NCBI GenBank assembly: GCA_964017195.1
Contig: OZ024896.1
Coordinates: forward strand, 32,207,807-32,271,806
Length of the DNA stretch: 64,000 bases
From: Siderastrea radians
Lineage: Eukaryota > Cnidaria > Anthozoa > Scleractinia > Rhizangiidae
Direction of reading: 5' to 3'
Below are positions 22,121 through 33,274 of the stretch, in pieces; position 1 is the first letter of the stretch; each line of letters begins with the position of its first letter. The notes beneath the pieces were generated by a model. It made no database searches and was not told where the DNA came from. It saw only the letters and a list, made by a program, of their open reading frames with translations. The translations under genes were made by a program, and so were the position numbers.

Positions 22121-22590
22121 GTTTAAGTAGAACTCAGTTGTCTGATCTTTTTCAGTGTTCAGTTTGATCTTTTCAGTTTATTGTCAGGTACGTAAGAACC
22201 AGCACAGCAGCAAAAGTAAATAAAACATTCTTCTTGCTGCGTAGCCATCGATCTGGAACTTGCTAGCACCAAAAGGGAACAACGTTAGCCCGCTGAGTTG
22301 TAATAAAAACCCTTCACGTGACTGAGGACTTATGTAAAGGCCTATAACGTTCACGAATCGGGTGGACAATGACCAGGTGAAACAATGATGAACAGTTCAA
22401 GTTGGAATAGTGAAGCTATTACTGCAACTGAAATAAATTCGTGTTTAACAAGCGTTTAAGGAAGCTATATAATTGTTAACGTACTCCTATTCTCACTGGA
22501 TTCGAATTCCACCGTGTTTTTATGCCTAGGGGCGAGCATGATGCCTTGCAGTTTCTTTATTTAAATCCCGACTTTCGTCTCGATCATTGT

Positions 22591-22980
22591 ATACCTGCCA
22601 ACTTTTTCTAAGTCAAATGCGTGAGATTTTCGTCTCCTCATGACCGGAACTTCCGAAAATGTTCCGGCGACTTCTGAAGATTTCCGACGATTTCCGGAAG
22701 ACTTCCAAACGCTACCGAAAATGTCCGAAGATGTTCCGACGATTTCTGAACACTTCCGAAGCTATTTGAAGCTTTTCCGATGGCAAACTGAAACGCGACA
22801 TTTTAGCGCGTTCTGATACAGTTAGGACTCAAACTCAACATTAAGCGCCCTTTATTAAGCCCTGTTTACAAGTTGTCCGGATTTGTGAGTCAGGCGTGCG
22901 AAATTGTCCTCGATGCGTGAGATCGATTTCTTGGATCCACAGGCGTGAGACTCACGCATAATGCGTGAGAGTTGGCAGGT
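22591..22980. mobile_element. TIR element with TA flanks
   Basis: The left tip tacctgccaactttttc and right tip 'gagttggcaggta' are inverted, both flanked by TA. 'atgcgtgagattttcg' near the left mirrors a 'cacgcataatgcgtgag' strip near the right. The interior is a degenerate tandem run of 'ttccgaagatgttccgacga'-like strips. Confidence 0.65.
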
Positions 22981-23047
22981 ATATCATTGTCATTTTGCCG
23001 GCGTTCCGGAGGAGGAAGCTTCTTTTGCCCCACCCTCCCTGCCTGCT

Positions 23048-23282
23048 AAAGGCCATTTACACTGCAATTTTTTGTGTTTTTATCGCACTTTTCAATGCAA
23101 TTTTTTTTTGCGCTCGAGCTCGCGATAAAAATTGCAAGTGTAAACTAGCGGCGATTTCTGTGCGATTTGCCGCCGCGATATCGCAGAGATCTCAAATAAC
23201 TTGACGGCGATTTGGGGGAAATTGTGGCAAATGTCACACCGGAATCGCAGCGAAATCGCCGCTAGTTTACACTTGCGACGAA
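23048..23282. mobile_element. short inverted-repeat element
   Basis: Left 'ggccatttacactgcaattt' and right 'gctagtttacacttgcgac' pair imperfectly. Both halves carry 'cgcgataaaaattgc'- and 'atcgccgctagtttacac'-like strips in opposite orientation. The interior is rich in 'gcgattt' strips. Confidence 0.5.
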
Positions 23283-25164
23283 AGTTGTATTGGAGAACGC
23301 GACAAAAATCGCATCAAAAATCGCATGTGCTTGTTATTTGACCTCCTAAATAGGGTGGCTTTTCTGTAGACAGAAACAGCGATCGAACCATTCAGTTGTC
23401 TAGTTGCTTTTGTATGTAGAAAGGCAGTGGAACTTTCCGTTTCCACCTCGATCACGGTAAATTTGATGTGAGGATTGATGGAGTTGAGGATTAAATGACT
23501 GAATTTCGTCTACGTGTTTCTTTTTTAAGCACACATGGCTATTATCGACGTATCTTAACCACCATTTAGTGGACAAGAGGATGGTTCGATCGCCGTTTCT
23601 ATCTACAGATTAGAGACGGTCATTAGACACCCACACTGTTATGGATCGCGCAGAAAACATTCCATCCACCAAGGAAGAAATATAACTGGAAAACAAACGT
23701 GTGTTACTATCCTACCCACTTTCTCCGCAAAGGTCATCAATCCAATACAGAATGTGAGGTTTAGTTATTCAAATTACGCTAAAGGCAGGGTCTTCAGAAA
23801 GAATCGCAAAGGTTCTTAAGCTTCAACATCGAAGTCTCGCATAAACCCATTCGAACCATCCCCAACATTCTGAATAAAAACTAAGGACAAAATAAGTGAA
23901 GAGGCTTCTAAAGGAGTTATTAATTAAGTACAATGCTTAGTAAGGTACTAATACCACAGCTGATACTAGTGTTCTGTTTTGTGACACATAAGCATAGGAC
24001 ACATGCTCTGGGACACACGATAGGACAGACAGAGGGCTGCTATGTTGCTGTCATCATAGACTGCAATACAGCTCGCGCGGTCATTCGCATGATGGAATCC
24101 GCGGGAGTCGCGAGTTCGCGAGTTCGCCTCGCGAGTTAGACTATTCTACAGTCTATTTAATTTTTTTTTGGAGTTGTAGAGGTGCTACTTCAACCACAGC
24201 GCTTGTTTCTCAATTCACACAGTACTAATGCTGGTTGCCAGCACCTCTTTGGCTAAGTGTTGTAGTTTCCCCTTTTTATAAGGTTTTTGCAGATAGTGAA
24301 ATAGGCTGGTCTCAGGCTAGCCTGCGTAGCAAGCGTTTCCGTAGGTTTCACAGCCCGCTCGAGGAAACGCTTGTTACGCAGACTAGTTTCAGGCCACTAT
24401 TTTGCTATCATCATCTCTGACGTAGCGACGTGTCTCTGTTAAGCGGAAAAGACATGGGTCTCGGTATTTACTATCATACTCTATTTATCCATTTTCTACC
24501 TCACGGCCCTGAATTACCTGTTTTGTAACCGTGAGCTCTCCTTGGCCTTTTCGCTTTTTTGTGTGGTGCTTCTGCCACAGTCTGTGGCTTGTGGCGGTTT
24601 TTGTCGCCCCACCTTAGCTCAAGTCGTTAATCCGATTTTTAAAAATTGTTTCGCTGTGCTGTTTTGATTTACATCAACTTCACCCAACACAGCTGTCTGA
24701 TATTTTGTTTCGCGCTCTTTTGATTACAGTATTTCCCTCTAAAATCAGACACGTTATTTCTTTGTTTATTCGACTTGTACACCCGAAATACAACTGCTTC
24801 GAGTGGAAGTGTTTGGTTCCCTACCTCTTACAGCATTAGTAATTTAAAATCGTTGCTGATATTTTGAATCCTTCATGCATTTGTAACACTACACCCCGTT
24901 CAAGAAAACGTCTATGCATACCCCGTTCTACATTAGATTCCCCAGCTAACGACCCGTTCGGTGGCAGATACCCGTATAGTTATTGTGAGGGATTACCCCC
25001 AGGGGGGTGTTATTGCAAGCTTTCTAGTTTTTTCAGGGGCAAAAGACATAGAACACGGCTATATGTGGCCGGCACATGGCAATGGCTATGTAAGGATACA
25101 TAAGATAAACATTGATACATACTTTTGAAGATGATCCACTTCAACAACCCTTCTAAATTACTTA
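23283..25164. other. intergenic stretch between GNAT-PARP and the Ly6 gene
   Basis: No gene supported. It holds a short minisatellite of 'cgcgagttcgcgagttcgc' at about 24095-24135, bracketed by 'atagactgcaatac' and 'ctacagtctattt' in partial inversion, and a small MITE at 24318-24387 (gcctgcgtagcaagcgtttc / cgaggaaacgcttgttacgc). The rest is unassigned. Confidence 0.5.
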
Positions 25165-25629
25165 TGCGCCGATCAATTCGAAAGTTCAACATCCCCCCCG
25201 GGCAATCCCCCGGGCATTTGAACTTTTGAAGATCGGCTTGTTCAAATTCCCTCCCCTCGGGGCAAAAACAGCCGTTCAAATGCCCCACCAATTAGTACTG
25301 AGCTACCTCTCCTCAAAGACAAATTTCGTCTTTAATCACGGCCTTTCAGAGAGAGATACTGCCGTAATGACACCTTCAAACTGTATTAAAGACCCTTTCC
25401 AAAGAGGTATTCACTAAAAAAAGGCGAAACTATCTTGTAAATCCGTCAAACCCTGCAAAAACTGGAAAAAACTCACGGGCGTATTACGTCAGAACAAAAG
25501 ATAAATCTGGTTCAAATTCCCCACCCTTCCAACGCAACGTTCAAATTCCCCCCTCCCCGAGCACGATGCACAGTCAAATGCCCGGGGTATGCCCGGGGGG
25601 GATGTTGAAGTTTCGAATTGATCGGCGCA
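25165..25629. mobile_element. C-tract-tipped Harbinger-type MITE with TTA target duplication
   Basis: 465 bp; tips tgcgccgatcaattcgaaag and its reverse complement at the right end, followed inward by 'ttcaacatccccccc'. Flanked on both sides by TTA (25162-25164 and 25630-25632). A three-base TWA duplication is the hallmark of PIF/Harbinger transposons, so this is most likely a non-autonomous Harbinger derivative. It ends about 195 bp upstream of the Ly6 gene start. Confidence 0.85.
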
Positions 25630-25824
25630 TTACCGCCGTACTACAAACGAACGCTGTTCAAGAGGAACGTTGGGTCCTTTCTTCTTAGCACACCTTATAT
25701 GGAAACAACTTCCTGTTTAGTCGAGAGCGGCACGAGGAACAAAAACATTTCTTTGGTTTTCCTTCGAAGAAATTCGTCAGGTGCGGCTTGTTTTTCTGAT
25801 CAAAGGAGTTGTGGAATTCGTGAG

Positions 25825-27342
25825 ATGGTGGTCAGTTGTTTGCATGTATTCTTCATCGTCGCGGTTCTGATCATACCTCGAAAAAGTAAGTCAACCTCAA
25901 TTATATTGGCGTACAAACATGCAAATGCCTACACAGCAAATGCCTACAAATGCCTGTATAGTTTGTGAGACAAATTACCTCGGTATTCAGCGAAATTACA
26001 ATACATCAGAATACCCGTAGAAAACGTGAATACTTCGCTTCGAACCCAAGTGAAACTTCGTCTGCATTCGATTTGCCATATTCCTGCAGCAGACGTTCAG
26101 TTAGTGGTCGTCACGCAATCAATTCGTCCCAATGGAATCTAGGCTACACCGAGACTAGAGCGCTCGAAATAATATTCATTTTGGTATCTAACGGCCTTAA
26201 TTTCCCGACATAATGGGTTTGTTGTGATTTCAGGCTGCGTATTTATTGAAGGCACCCTGTGGCGTCGTAACTCATTGCTTCGCTCGCGTGATTTAAGTGA
26301 AGTATCAACCAGTTATTCAAGGGGGTCAAGGGGTTACCTTCGAAGCTCTCGTAAGCGACCACCTCGGAAATTCAGAAAAGTGGTCGCAACTAGAGTTGGT
26401 CGCCTACGAGAATGGGCTCTCGTAAGCGACCACACGATGAAGTGGGAGAAACAGGGAAAAATTACGCAACATTGCGCAATATTTCACAATCGTAAAAGCT
26501 CAAGGAGGCGGGAGCGAACAAAGTTAACGTTGATTTCCACTGTTGCGTAAATTTTACGTGCGTACAGGCGTGAATTTAACTGGCTTTACGTGCGTAAATA
26601 AAATTAGAGACGATGTATGAACGGCTTACGTAAACGAAAAAAGTTGAAACTTTTTAACTTTTTACGTAAGCCGCTCATACATCGTCTCTAATTTTATTTA
26701 CGCACGTAAAGCCAGTTAAATTCACGCCCGTTCCAGGGGCCCCCAACAAGAAACTTCTAGCAAAATACTTGAAATATCATTTTTTTTTGCTTTCTTAGAT
26801 TGTTTCAGAGCTTTTTAAAGGCATATTTGTGTAAGCTAATACAGATTGATCTGTTCGGCGTTTTTAGCTGAAAATTTAGGCTGCAGAAAATTTTAGGAAA
26901 CAAAATCCTTTCCGCCGAATTTCCGAGCTGCTGATGGCTCTCCGAAAATGCCAGCTGTCCTTCTTTAGCATTCTAAACGACATATTTGTCCCTCCGAAAA
27001 CAATAGGAACTGAGAAGTCCTCTTGTTACGAAAGTCCGACGTGATGTTTCGCCAAAGAAATCTCTAGCTTTCACTGCAAGTAAAATCCGAAAATCTCAGG
27101 TGATTTTAGGCCTTCCGAACAGATATTTCCCGAAACGAACCGTTGGGTGCCTCTGCCGTACGCACGTGAAATGTACGCAACAGTAGAAATCAACCTTTGG
27201 AGCGGGAACCGGGATTAAAGGGTACGGGAGGCGGGAAGTTTAACCTTCCCTGTCCCTCTTCCCCTCCCCGAATCAGTTGTCATGCAATGGAAATGTAGAG
27301 TTTTTCGTAGCTTTCTTGTACTTAGTAAAATTAGAACAGATC

Positions 27343-27390
<48 letters not shown>

Positions 27391-28993
27391 TTATTTATTT
27401 ATTTATGTACCGCAAATTTAACATAACGTTTTCAAATGCGCTTTACAGTCATGAAATAAGAACTAGCATAAAGATCAGCTGCATATTTATGATTATACAA
27501 TGGACAGAGTAAAACGCGCGTTTTGATTGGTGACGAATGGGGTAAAGATCTGCAAAGCTTTGAAGATTTTTAAAAACATTTCCAATCCTTCGCGGGATAA
27601 CCGATTACCGCCTACGGCTCGTACCACGTTTTGACGCCATCTGTACGTTATCAGAGTAAACACCCACGGGCAACTGGATTCTATTTGTTAAACACTGGAC
27701 GACAGAAATAATGAAACTTTTTAGACCATTTGTCTAGTTTAACTTTGGATCACTATAAAGATAAACTTTTCCTGTTGATGTGATCTCACCAAAAGATGTG
27801 CAGGTGTAGTTAATATATCATGGACATTCCGGCCCTCATTCTTTTCTATCATGCACGCAATTGCGAATGTAAGGAGGTGGTTAAGGTTGTAGCTTTAGTG
27901 GTATTTAGAAGCTGAAGAATACCTTCTTATAGGAAATTAACGACCTTAATTTCCATCATTTTAATTCCAAATTCTGGATCCAGTCCAGACATTCTTGACA
28001 CCAACAAAACCACAGCTTTCCTACATTTAGGCAGAATTTAACGCAAATTGCCTGTAAAGAAATTGCCTCACACGCCTGTAGATCTGTATTGTTCGTGATT
28101 TTTAAATTCAGTCACAAAATAAATTTGTTCCAGTTGTGACTACAAAGTGTTTCTTTGTGTTGATCGCGTTAATTTCCCTCATTTTGAAATTTTACCCCCT
28201 CTTTCGCGTTAACTTCCTTTATTGGGGAGTAATTTTCCCTTCAATTCGCATTAATTTAAGTCGCGTTAATTTCAAATACCTTAATTAACACAAACGTTAA
28301 TTTCCTATAATAAGGTGAGCATATTGAACGTGGGTAAGGAATTTCTTCTGTCAGCCATACCAGTCTATAGCTAATGAAAGTATTTCGATTTGTCTTGTTA
28401 AAAATCAGCTTGTAAAAAAAATCTCGAAGCTTCTTTCCTATACTGCTTGCAATTTACCAGCTGAGAGCAATAAACGAATGTCACGCAAACCAGGACAATC
28501 TTGGTTTTCAATTCACGGCGCTTACACATGCTGAGAGGGTCACTCGATAGTTTGCACCTTCGTGTCATTTTCTCGGGTTTGAGGTCACCGTGGTTACCTT
28601 ATTTCGATTCTGTTTTCAGTCATTTGCCTGCAGAAGTGTTACATTTGTTCAAGCGAAGTTTCCTGGGAAGATTGTAACAGTTACTCCAAGACGAAAGAAG
28701 CAGTATGTCCATTACGATCACCGAACTGCGTCAAAGGTGAATTGACGTGTACTTCTGGTGAAGAAAAGAAAACTGTCTTCTACAAGAGATGCTGTGCCCC
28801 GGAAAAGACCTGTAATATCACAGCAGAAGACAGACCATCGTGCCCTTATTCAGAGTCTGGGTGGTCTCCCCACTTTGATAACAACTGTTGTGATGGAAAC
28901 TTTTGCAATTCTGGATCACCACAGAAGATTAGCAGGGCGGGGATAGGAGTGGTAATGGTGGTAGCCCTGTGGCCTTTGACTGATATGTATTGA
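25825..28993 (+). CDS. Ly6/uPAR-domain secreted or GPI-anchored protein
   Basis: Two exons, 25825-25885 and 28620-28993 (phase 1), 144 residues. Exon 1 encodes a signal peptide, MVVSCLHVFFIVAVLIIP. Exon 2 begins IICLQKCYICSS and holds the cysteine-rich three-finger domain with LTCTSG in the middle, a CC pair (YKRCCAPEKTC) and the diagnostic C-terminal CCDGNFCN. After it comes a hydrophobic tail, AGIGVVMVVALWPL, suitable for GPI-anchor addition. Ly6/uPAR proteins sit on the outer cell surface and act in adhesion, receptor modulation or complement control; the ligand here cannot be inferred. An AATAAA lies at about 29227. The intron is 2.7 kb and filled with nested transposons. Exon 1 could be longer, as the frame is open upstream, but this ATG gives a clean signal peptide. 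Confidence 0.85.
26440..27262. mobile_element. three-level transposon nest in the Ly6 intron
   Basis: Element A (26440-26527 plus 27197-27262) is split by hairpin MITE B (26528-26732 plus 27154-27196), which is itself split by element C in reverse orientation (26733-27153). Uninterrupted copies of all three exist at 17146-17306 (A), 16155-16398 (B) and 14825-15185 (C), so the order A, then B, then C is read directly. Confidence 0.85.
27343..27395. repeat. (TAA)n then (TTTA)n microsatellite
   Basis: About 16 TAA units followed by four TTTA/TTAT units. Located in the Ly6 intron. Confidence 0.95.
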
Positions 28994-30374
28994 TTGTACG
29001 TGTAGTAAGTGAGTTAAATTTCCAGCTATATCACTGTACACCCGTTTGATATCTAATAGTAGTAGATTATAATTGTGAACTGACTCTGGACTTTACGCGT
29101 GGGTTTATAACGTAACAAGGAGAGAAAAAGCTGAATACTTAAAACTCCCCCTCCCCCCGTCAACTACACGTCCTACGTTAAATCCCTTTTGCGCACGAGT
29201 TATTTTTTTACTTGTAGCACAGTAAGGAATAAATAGACATTTTTTTTGCGAGAACGACTGATTCAGTTTTTAGCAACTGGGCCAGAACTGAACGCTCATA
29301 AAGTGTTTTGGCGAGTTGACCCCCCAAAAACTTTCAGTAAATCAGTGCGGACGTGGAAATATAAGACCTTATTTTCTCTATTTAGCCTCCCTGGTAATGA
29401 GATCCCTCTATTAGTTCTAACTGTATAAACAAACCGCCTTCCTCTATTGACCCTGCCTCCCCAACATCCTTTTAAAATCGAGCATTTGCTCTGTTTTAAA
29501 GTGAAGCTTTGACCAAAACTGCGTCAGCAATTTTCTATTATCTATCATTTTGCCGTTACTCGAGAATTCGTTTAACTTGTGGTGATTGCTGAAGTTTCAG
29601 ACGTTTGTCAGTCTTTTTGCAGTTCGTTGAAACATCTGTAAAAATTGTGCTGACAGTGAATCTCAATCAGCAAGGTTCTTCACAAATTATCATTAATTTA
29701 ACACAGAGCGTCGACCTGGACAATTCACTGTCGAGAACCTTGCAATTTTCAAAGGTCGTAACAAATTAGGCGCTGCAATTTATGTTGAAAGCACTACAAC
29801 CGTGCACAATCTTTTGTTTTACTGTGACTTAATGACTTAAACGTTAACATTTCTATTGGATAGTTGTTCATACAAAATTCAAGACCTATTGTTGTTTGTG
29901 CACAGTCAAGGCTAAAAACGGCAACAAAAACATAAAACAGACTACTTTGCCTAAGCTTCATAACCAGTTTCTTTTATTAACTGCGGAGAAATGTAATAAC
30001 CTGTATTATTATATGGCTAGAGCTTGTAAATATATAACGCACGCTGTGATTGGCCACTACTCAGGGCAGGATTTTCCCGTAATGCCCACGGGCATTATGA
30101 GCAATGTTAATACCCGGCTGGTAAAGCGGAAATACAGAAAATGTGAAAGTACATTTGATTCAAATAGTTGGAATGATTTGAAGCTAAATGAAAAGAGACA
30201 GTTTCTTGGAAAGTTTTTATTTTTTCTTGTGCGATATAAATTTTTTGTGTGGAATAAAACCGCTGAGTTTTGAATGCTTTCCGGTAAACTGTTTCATTCA
30301 TCCCAATCCGCCACGGCTCACTTTGCAAGTGATAAAGTGTTAGGCACAGCCATATAATAAACTTCTTATTAACT
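28994..30374. other. 3' flank of the Ly6 gene, no further gene
   Basis: After the poly(A) signal near 29227 nothing recognisable is present. An open frame at 29896-30273 has no start context, splice signals or family resemblance. Confidence 0.45.
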
Positions 30375-30520
30375 CTCACTAGCTCGGGACCGTATTGGGA
30401 GAATAATGCCCTCAGTCTTTCTTGTACGGACCTCGCTTCGCTCGGTCCGTACCAGAAAGACCTCGGGCAATATTCTCCCAGTAAGGCCCTCGCGCTCGGC
30501 TAATAAGAAGTAATTACTAA
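30375..30520. repeat. imperfect palindrome
   Basis: The arms 'accgtattgggagaataatg' and 'caatattctcccagtaaggc' surround an inner hairpin made of 'tacggacctcgcttcg' and 'cgctcggtccgta'. Probably a small foldback element. A G-run follows at about 30624-30640. Confidence 0.6.
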
Positions 30521-30640
30521 AGCTCCCTCCCTCTATAAAATGTCTCCCCTTTGTGAGACCCAAAATTGATAACAGGAACTACTCTATGTATTCTGACATT
30601 TTCAGATTAATCTTGCAATTAGCGGGGGGGGGGGGGGGGG

Positions 30641-32264
30641 GAGAGGATGTATACATTTGTTCAGACGCAACTGGTTCAATTTATTTTGTGTGTATTCAGT
30701 TAATATTCAAATATTCAAACATGTATTTAGAACTCTTTGAACAACACGTGGACTACTTTTTACTCGATTTCAGTCTGGGAATGTTCTTAGCAGCCATGTT
30801 TTTATTTGGGCCAATCTCAGCAACCACGTTGTTATAGGAAATCTACGATTCTTATACTTCATGAGCAGGGACGCCTGCGAAGTCTGTACTTTGTGGAACT
30901 GTATGTCCAAAAATAGCTATCTATGCTGTTAATACTTCAGTGTTTCTTTTCTAAGTGAACTCAATCATCATCAGCGAAAACGATGGACACTGCGGGATCG
31001 CCATAGGGTGACCCCTGCATTAGCCTTACACACAGTCGTTTTTAGAAGAGTAGTAGTCGTATTGTTTGCGGGGAGGAGAGAAGTACGACTGCCCTAAAAA
31101 CGGCTGTGTGAAATTACCCCTGAATGTGGACACAATCACTCAAAATTTAATACTTCTCATTTTAAAGACAATTTTGTATCAAAATTGGGCAACATTGTGT
31201 CCTGTCAGTTTCAATCAGTAAATATCAATCGTTCCAGATGAGAGGTGGTAACACTGGCCAAAGGAAGTCACAGGCTGTGAATTGCTTTGGCCAAAATTAG
31301 ATAGCGATGGATTCGAGGTAACCATGGTAACCGGGTTCCGAAATAGCAGGAGGTCTACTGTGCTTTTCCATCCAAAATTTTGGCTTGGCCATATGGTGGA
31401 TATTTTGAAAAACCATTTTTTATCGCATCAGCCTGGCCTCTTCCCTAATATTTTCACAGCCAGCGTCCACGACAAGCTAAAAAAGCTGTCTTATCCATAG
31501 TCTATGGTCACAATCCTTCTTTCGAAAACATGCGCCCTTAAGCCTTGGCTGTTACAACAAAAGACCTCTACAACGAACTTTGGATAATTTCTTTTTCCAA
31601 CAAGGTAAGGTTACTTTAAAAAGGCTACAAATGTACCTATAAATGTTACAAATCGGAGGCTTATATGCGAGCAAAAACTATTGTGGACCAACTATTAATC
31701 GCTAATGTGGTAGTATAGTGCCGAAGATCATGTGCGCGTTCTATATAAATGATGCTTTTCGTACGTATTAGTATTGCAACTTGATTATATCATCAGGTTT
31801 CATTCAAATTCAAAACACCACCCCTATTGGTCTATCCACTTGCCACTGAACATCCGGGACGTCCATTCCAAGGCTTTCCATCTGAAAAACAAGAAGGCTC
31901 CGTGTTATTTAGCAAAGCTATTTAATAATCAAACTTCCTTTATCTTATTCTCAAACTTTTACAACTTCGTAAAACACGGTTATGTAAGCATAGTTCTCTT
32001 TATACCCGAGAGAACGAAATTCAAATACATGTACTTAAACCTCGACAAATTTCGGATGTCCAAGTTTCGGACAAAACGCCCTAAAACAATTTTAGAAGTC
32101 GGAATAAATGAGGACCGATGGAGCATCTCAACATTCAAAAAGTCCAACCTTTTGATTTGTTTTCAATGAATATCACAATGTCATGAAAGATGTGGTTGTT
32201 GTTCATCGTGGTTTAAAACGATAGCCTTGTTTATCGTTTGTCTTACGATAATCTCACTTTAATG
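30641..32264. other. intergenic stretch, nothing assigned
   Basis: AT-rich. The frames at 31282-31500 and 31774-32169 are open but lack recognisable domains and splice context, so I do not call them. 'acacagtcgtttttagaaga' at about 31029 and 'taaaaacggctgtgtgaa' at about 31094 form the arms of a small inverted repeat. Confidence 0.4.
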
Positions 32265-32895
32265 TGGATCGCGACGTTTCGACCGCTTACTGCTGGTCTT
32301 CCTCAGGCGAAATCCTCCAATAACAAGCAACCACAACGAGGATGAAATTGCACTAGTTACAAACATTCATGGTGCTACATATAATGACGCATGCCCAGTC
32401 GACACCATCGCCGGATGAAGACCATCAGTTAGCGATCGAAACGCCCCCCCCCCGGGGGGGGGGTTCCCTTATATAAGCTAGATAGGTATGTGCGGCGCCA
32501 AACGGTATGGTTTTCGAGCCGTTTTAGTCTGAAATAGGGTGTAGATTTGGACCATTTTGGTCTGAAATAGGATACGGTTTCTGCAATCTTGTCTGGAATT
32601 GGGTACGGTTTTCAGAAGAAGCTACTTTTTAAAATTATAATCTCCTCTTGAGAAGTGTGTTTTGAGTAATATCGGAAATTTGAAGCCCTTCTCAAACGTC
32701 TATGCGAACTCAAGCAGTTCCTGGGTAGGTCTGAAATAGGGTATTGAGTTTTGGGTCAGGTCTGAAATAGGGTTGGGAAATCACATATTTTGGTCTGAAA
32801 TAGGGTAAGCGTTTTAAAGAGTGCGCCACACACCCCTCACCCAAATTTTCGGGCAGTACTGCCCCCCCCCCCCCCCGTGTCGAAACGTCGCGGAG
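32265..32895. mobile_element. retroelement-like tail interrupted by a C-tipped repeat
   Basis: 'gcgacgtttcgaccgcttac' with 'tgctggtcttcctcaggc' at 32272-32310, and 'cgatcgaaacgcc' / 'tgtcgaaacgtcgcgg' later, are strings typical of the ends of Penelope-like or related retroelements in marine invertebrates (recognised by style only). Between 32436 and 32876 lies another repeat bounded by C and G runs and containing four or more copies of 'ggtctgaaatagggt', which looks like a separate insertion. Confidence 0.45.
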
Positions 32896-33274
32896 TGATC
32901 ACATCGTGAGACACACAACAAAGAAAGCTGCCAATGAACATCACGTTAACAAAACAAGAGAAGATACAGCTCAGACATCTTCCACTCTTTCATGCCTGCC
33001 ATCCAAAAGAACTACTCTTGATTGCAACCCATACACCGGAATCTTCCACCGGATTAGATAAAAAATGCTTTGGTGGGTGTTTCTTAACTGTATGTGATTG
33101 TATACTAGATCAATACCAGAGTTTTTTACGACTGACTCTCTTAAGTTGTTTCACTGATCAACTATGAAAAATTGTCTGAAATACCTGACACAGAATGTCC
33201 GAAAATTGAAGCAAAAACGTCCGACAGGTTTGTCATAAGTTTTATGTCCGAAAGAAGGAAAAAACGTTCTTAAA

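Noticed and set aside
29896..30273. 125-codon plus-strand frame
   Set aside because: No plausible start context, splice signals or conserved motif.
31774..32169. 131-codon plus-strand frame
   Set aside because: No splice context, no recognised motif and composition like the surrounding AT-rich DNA.
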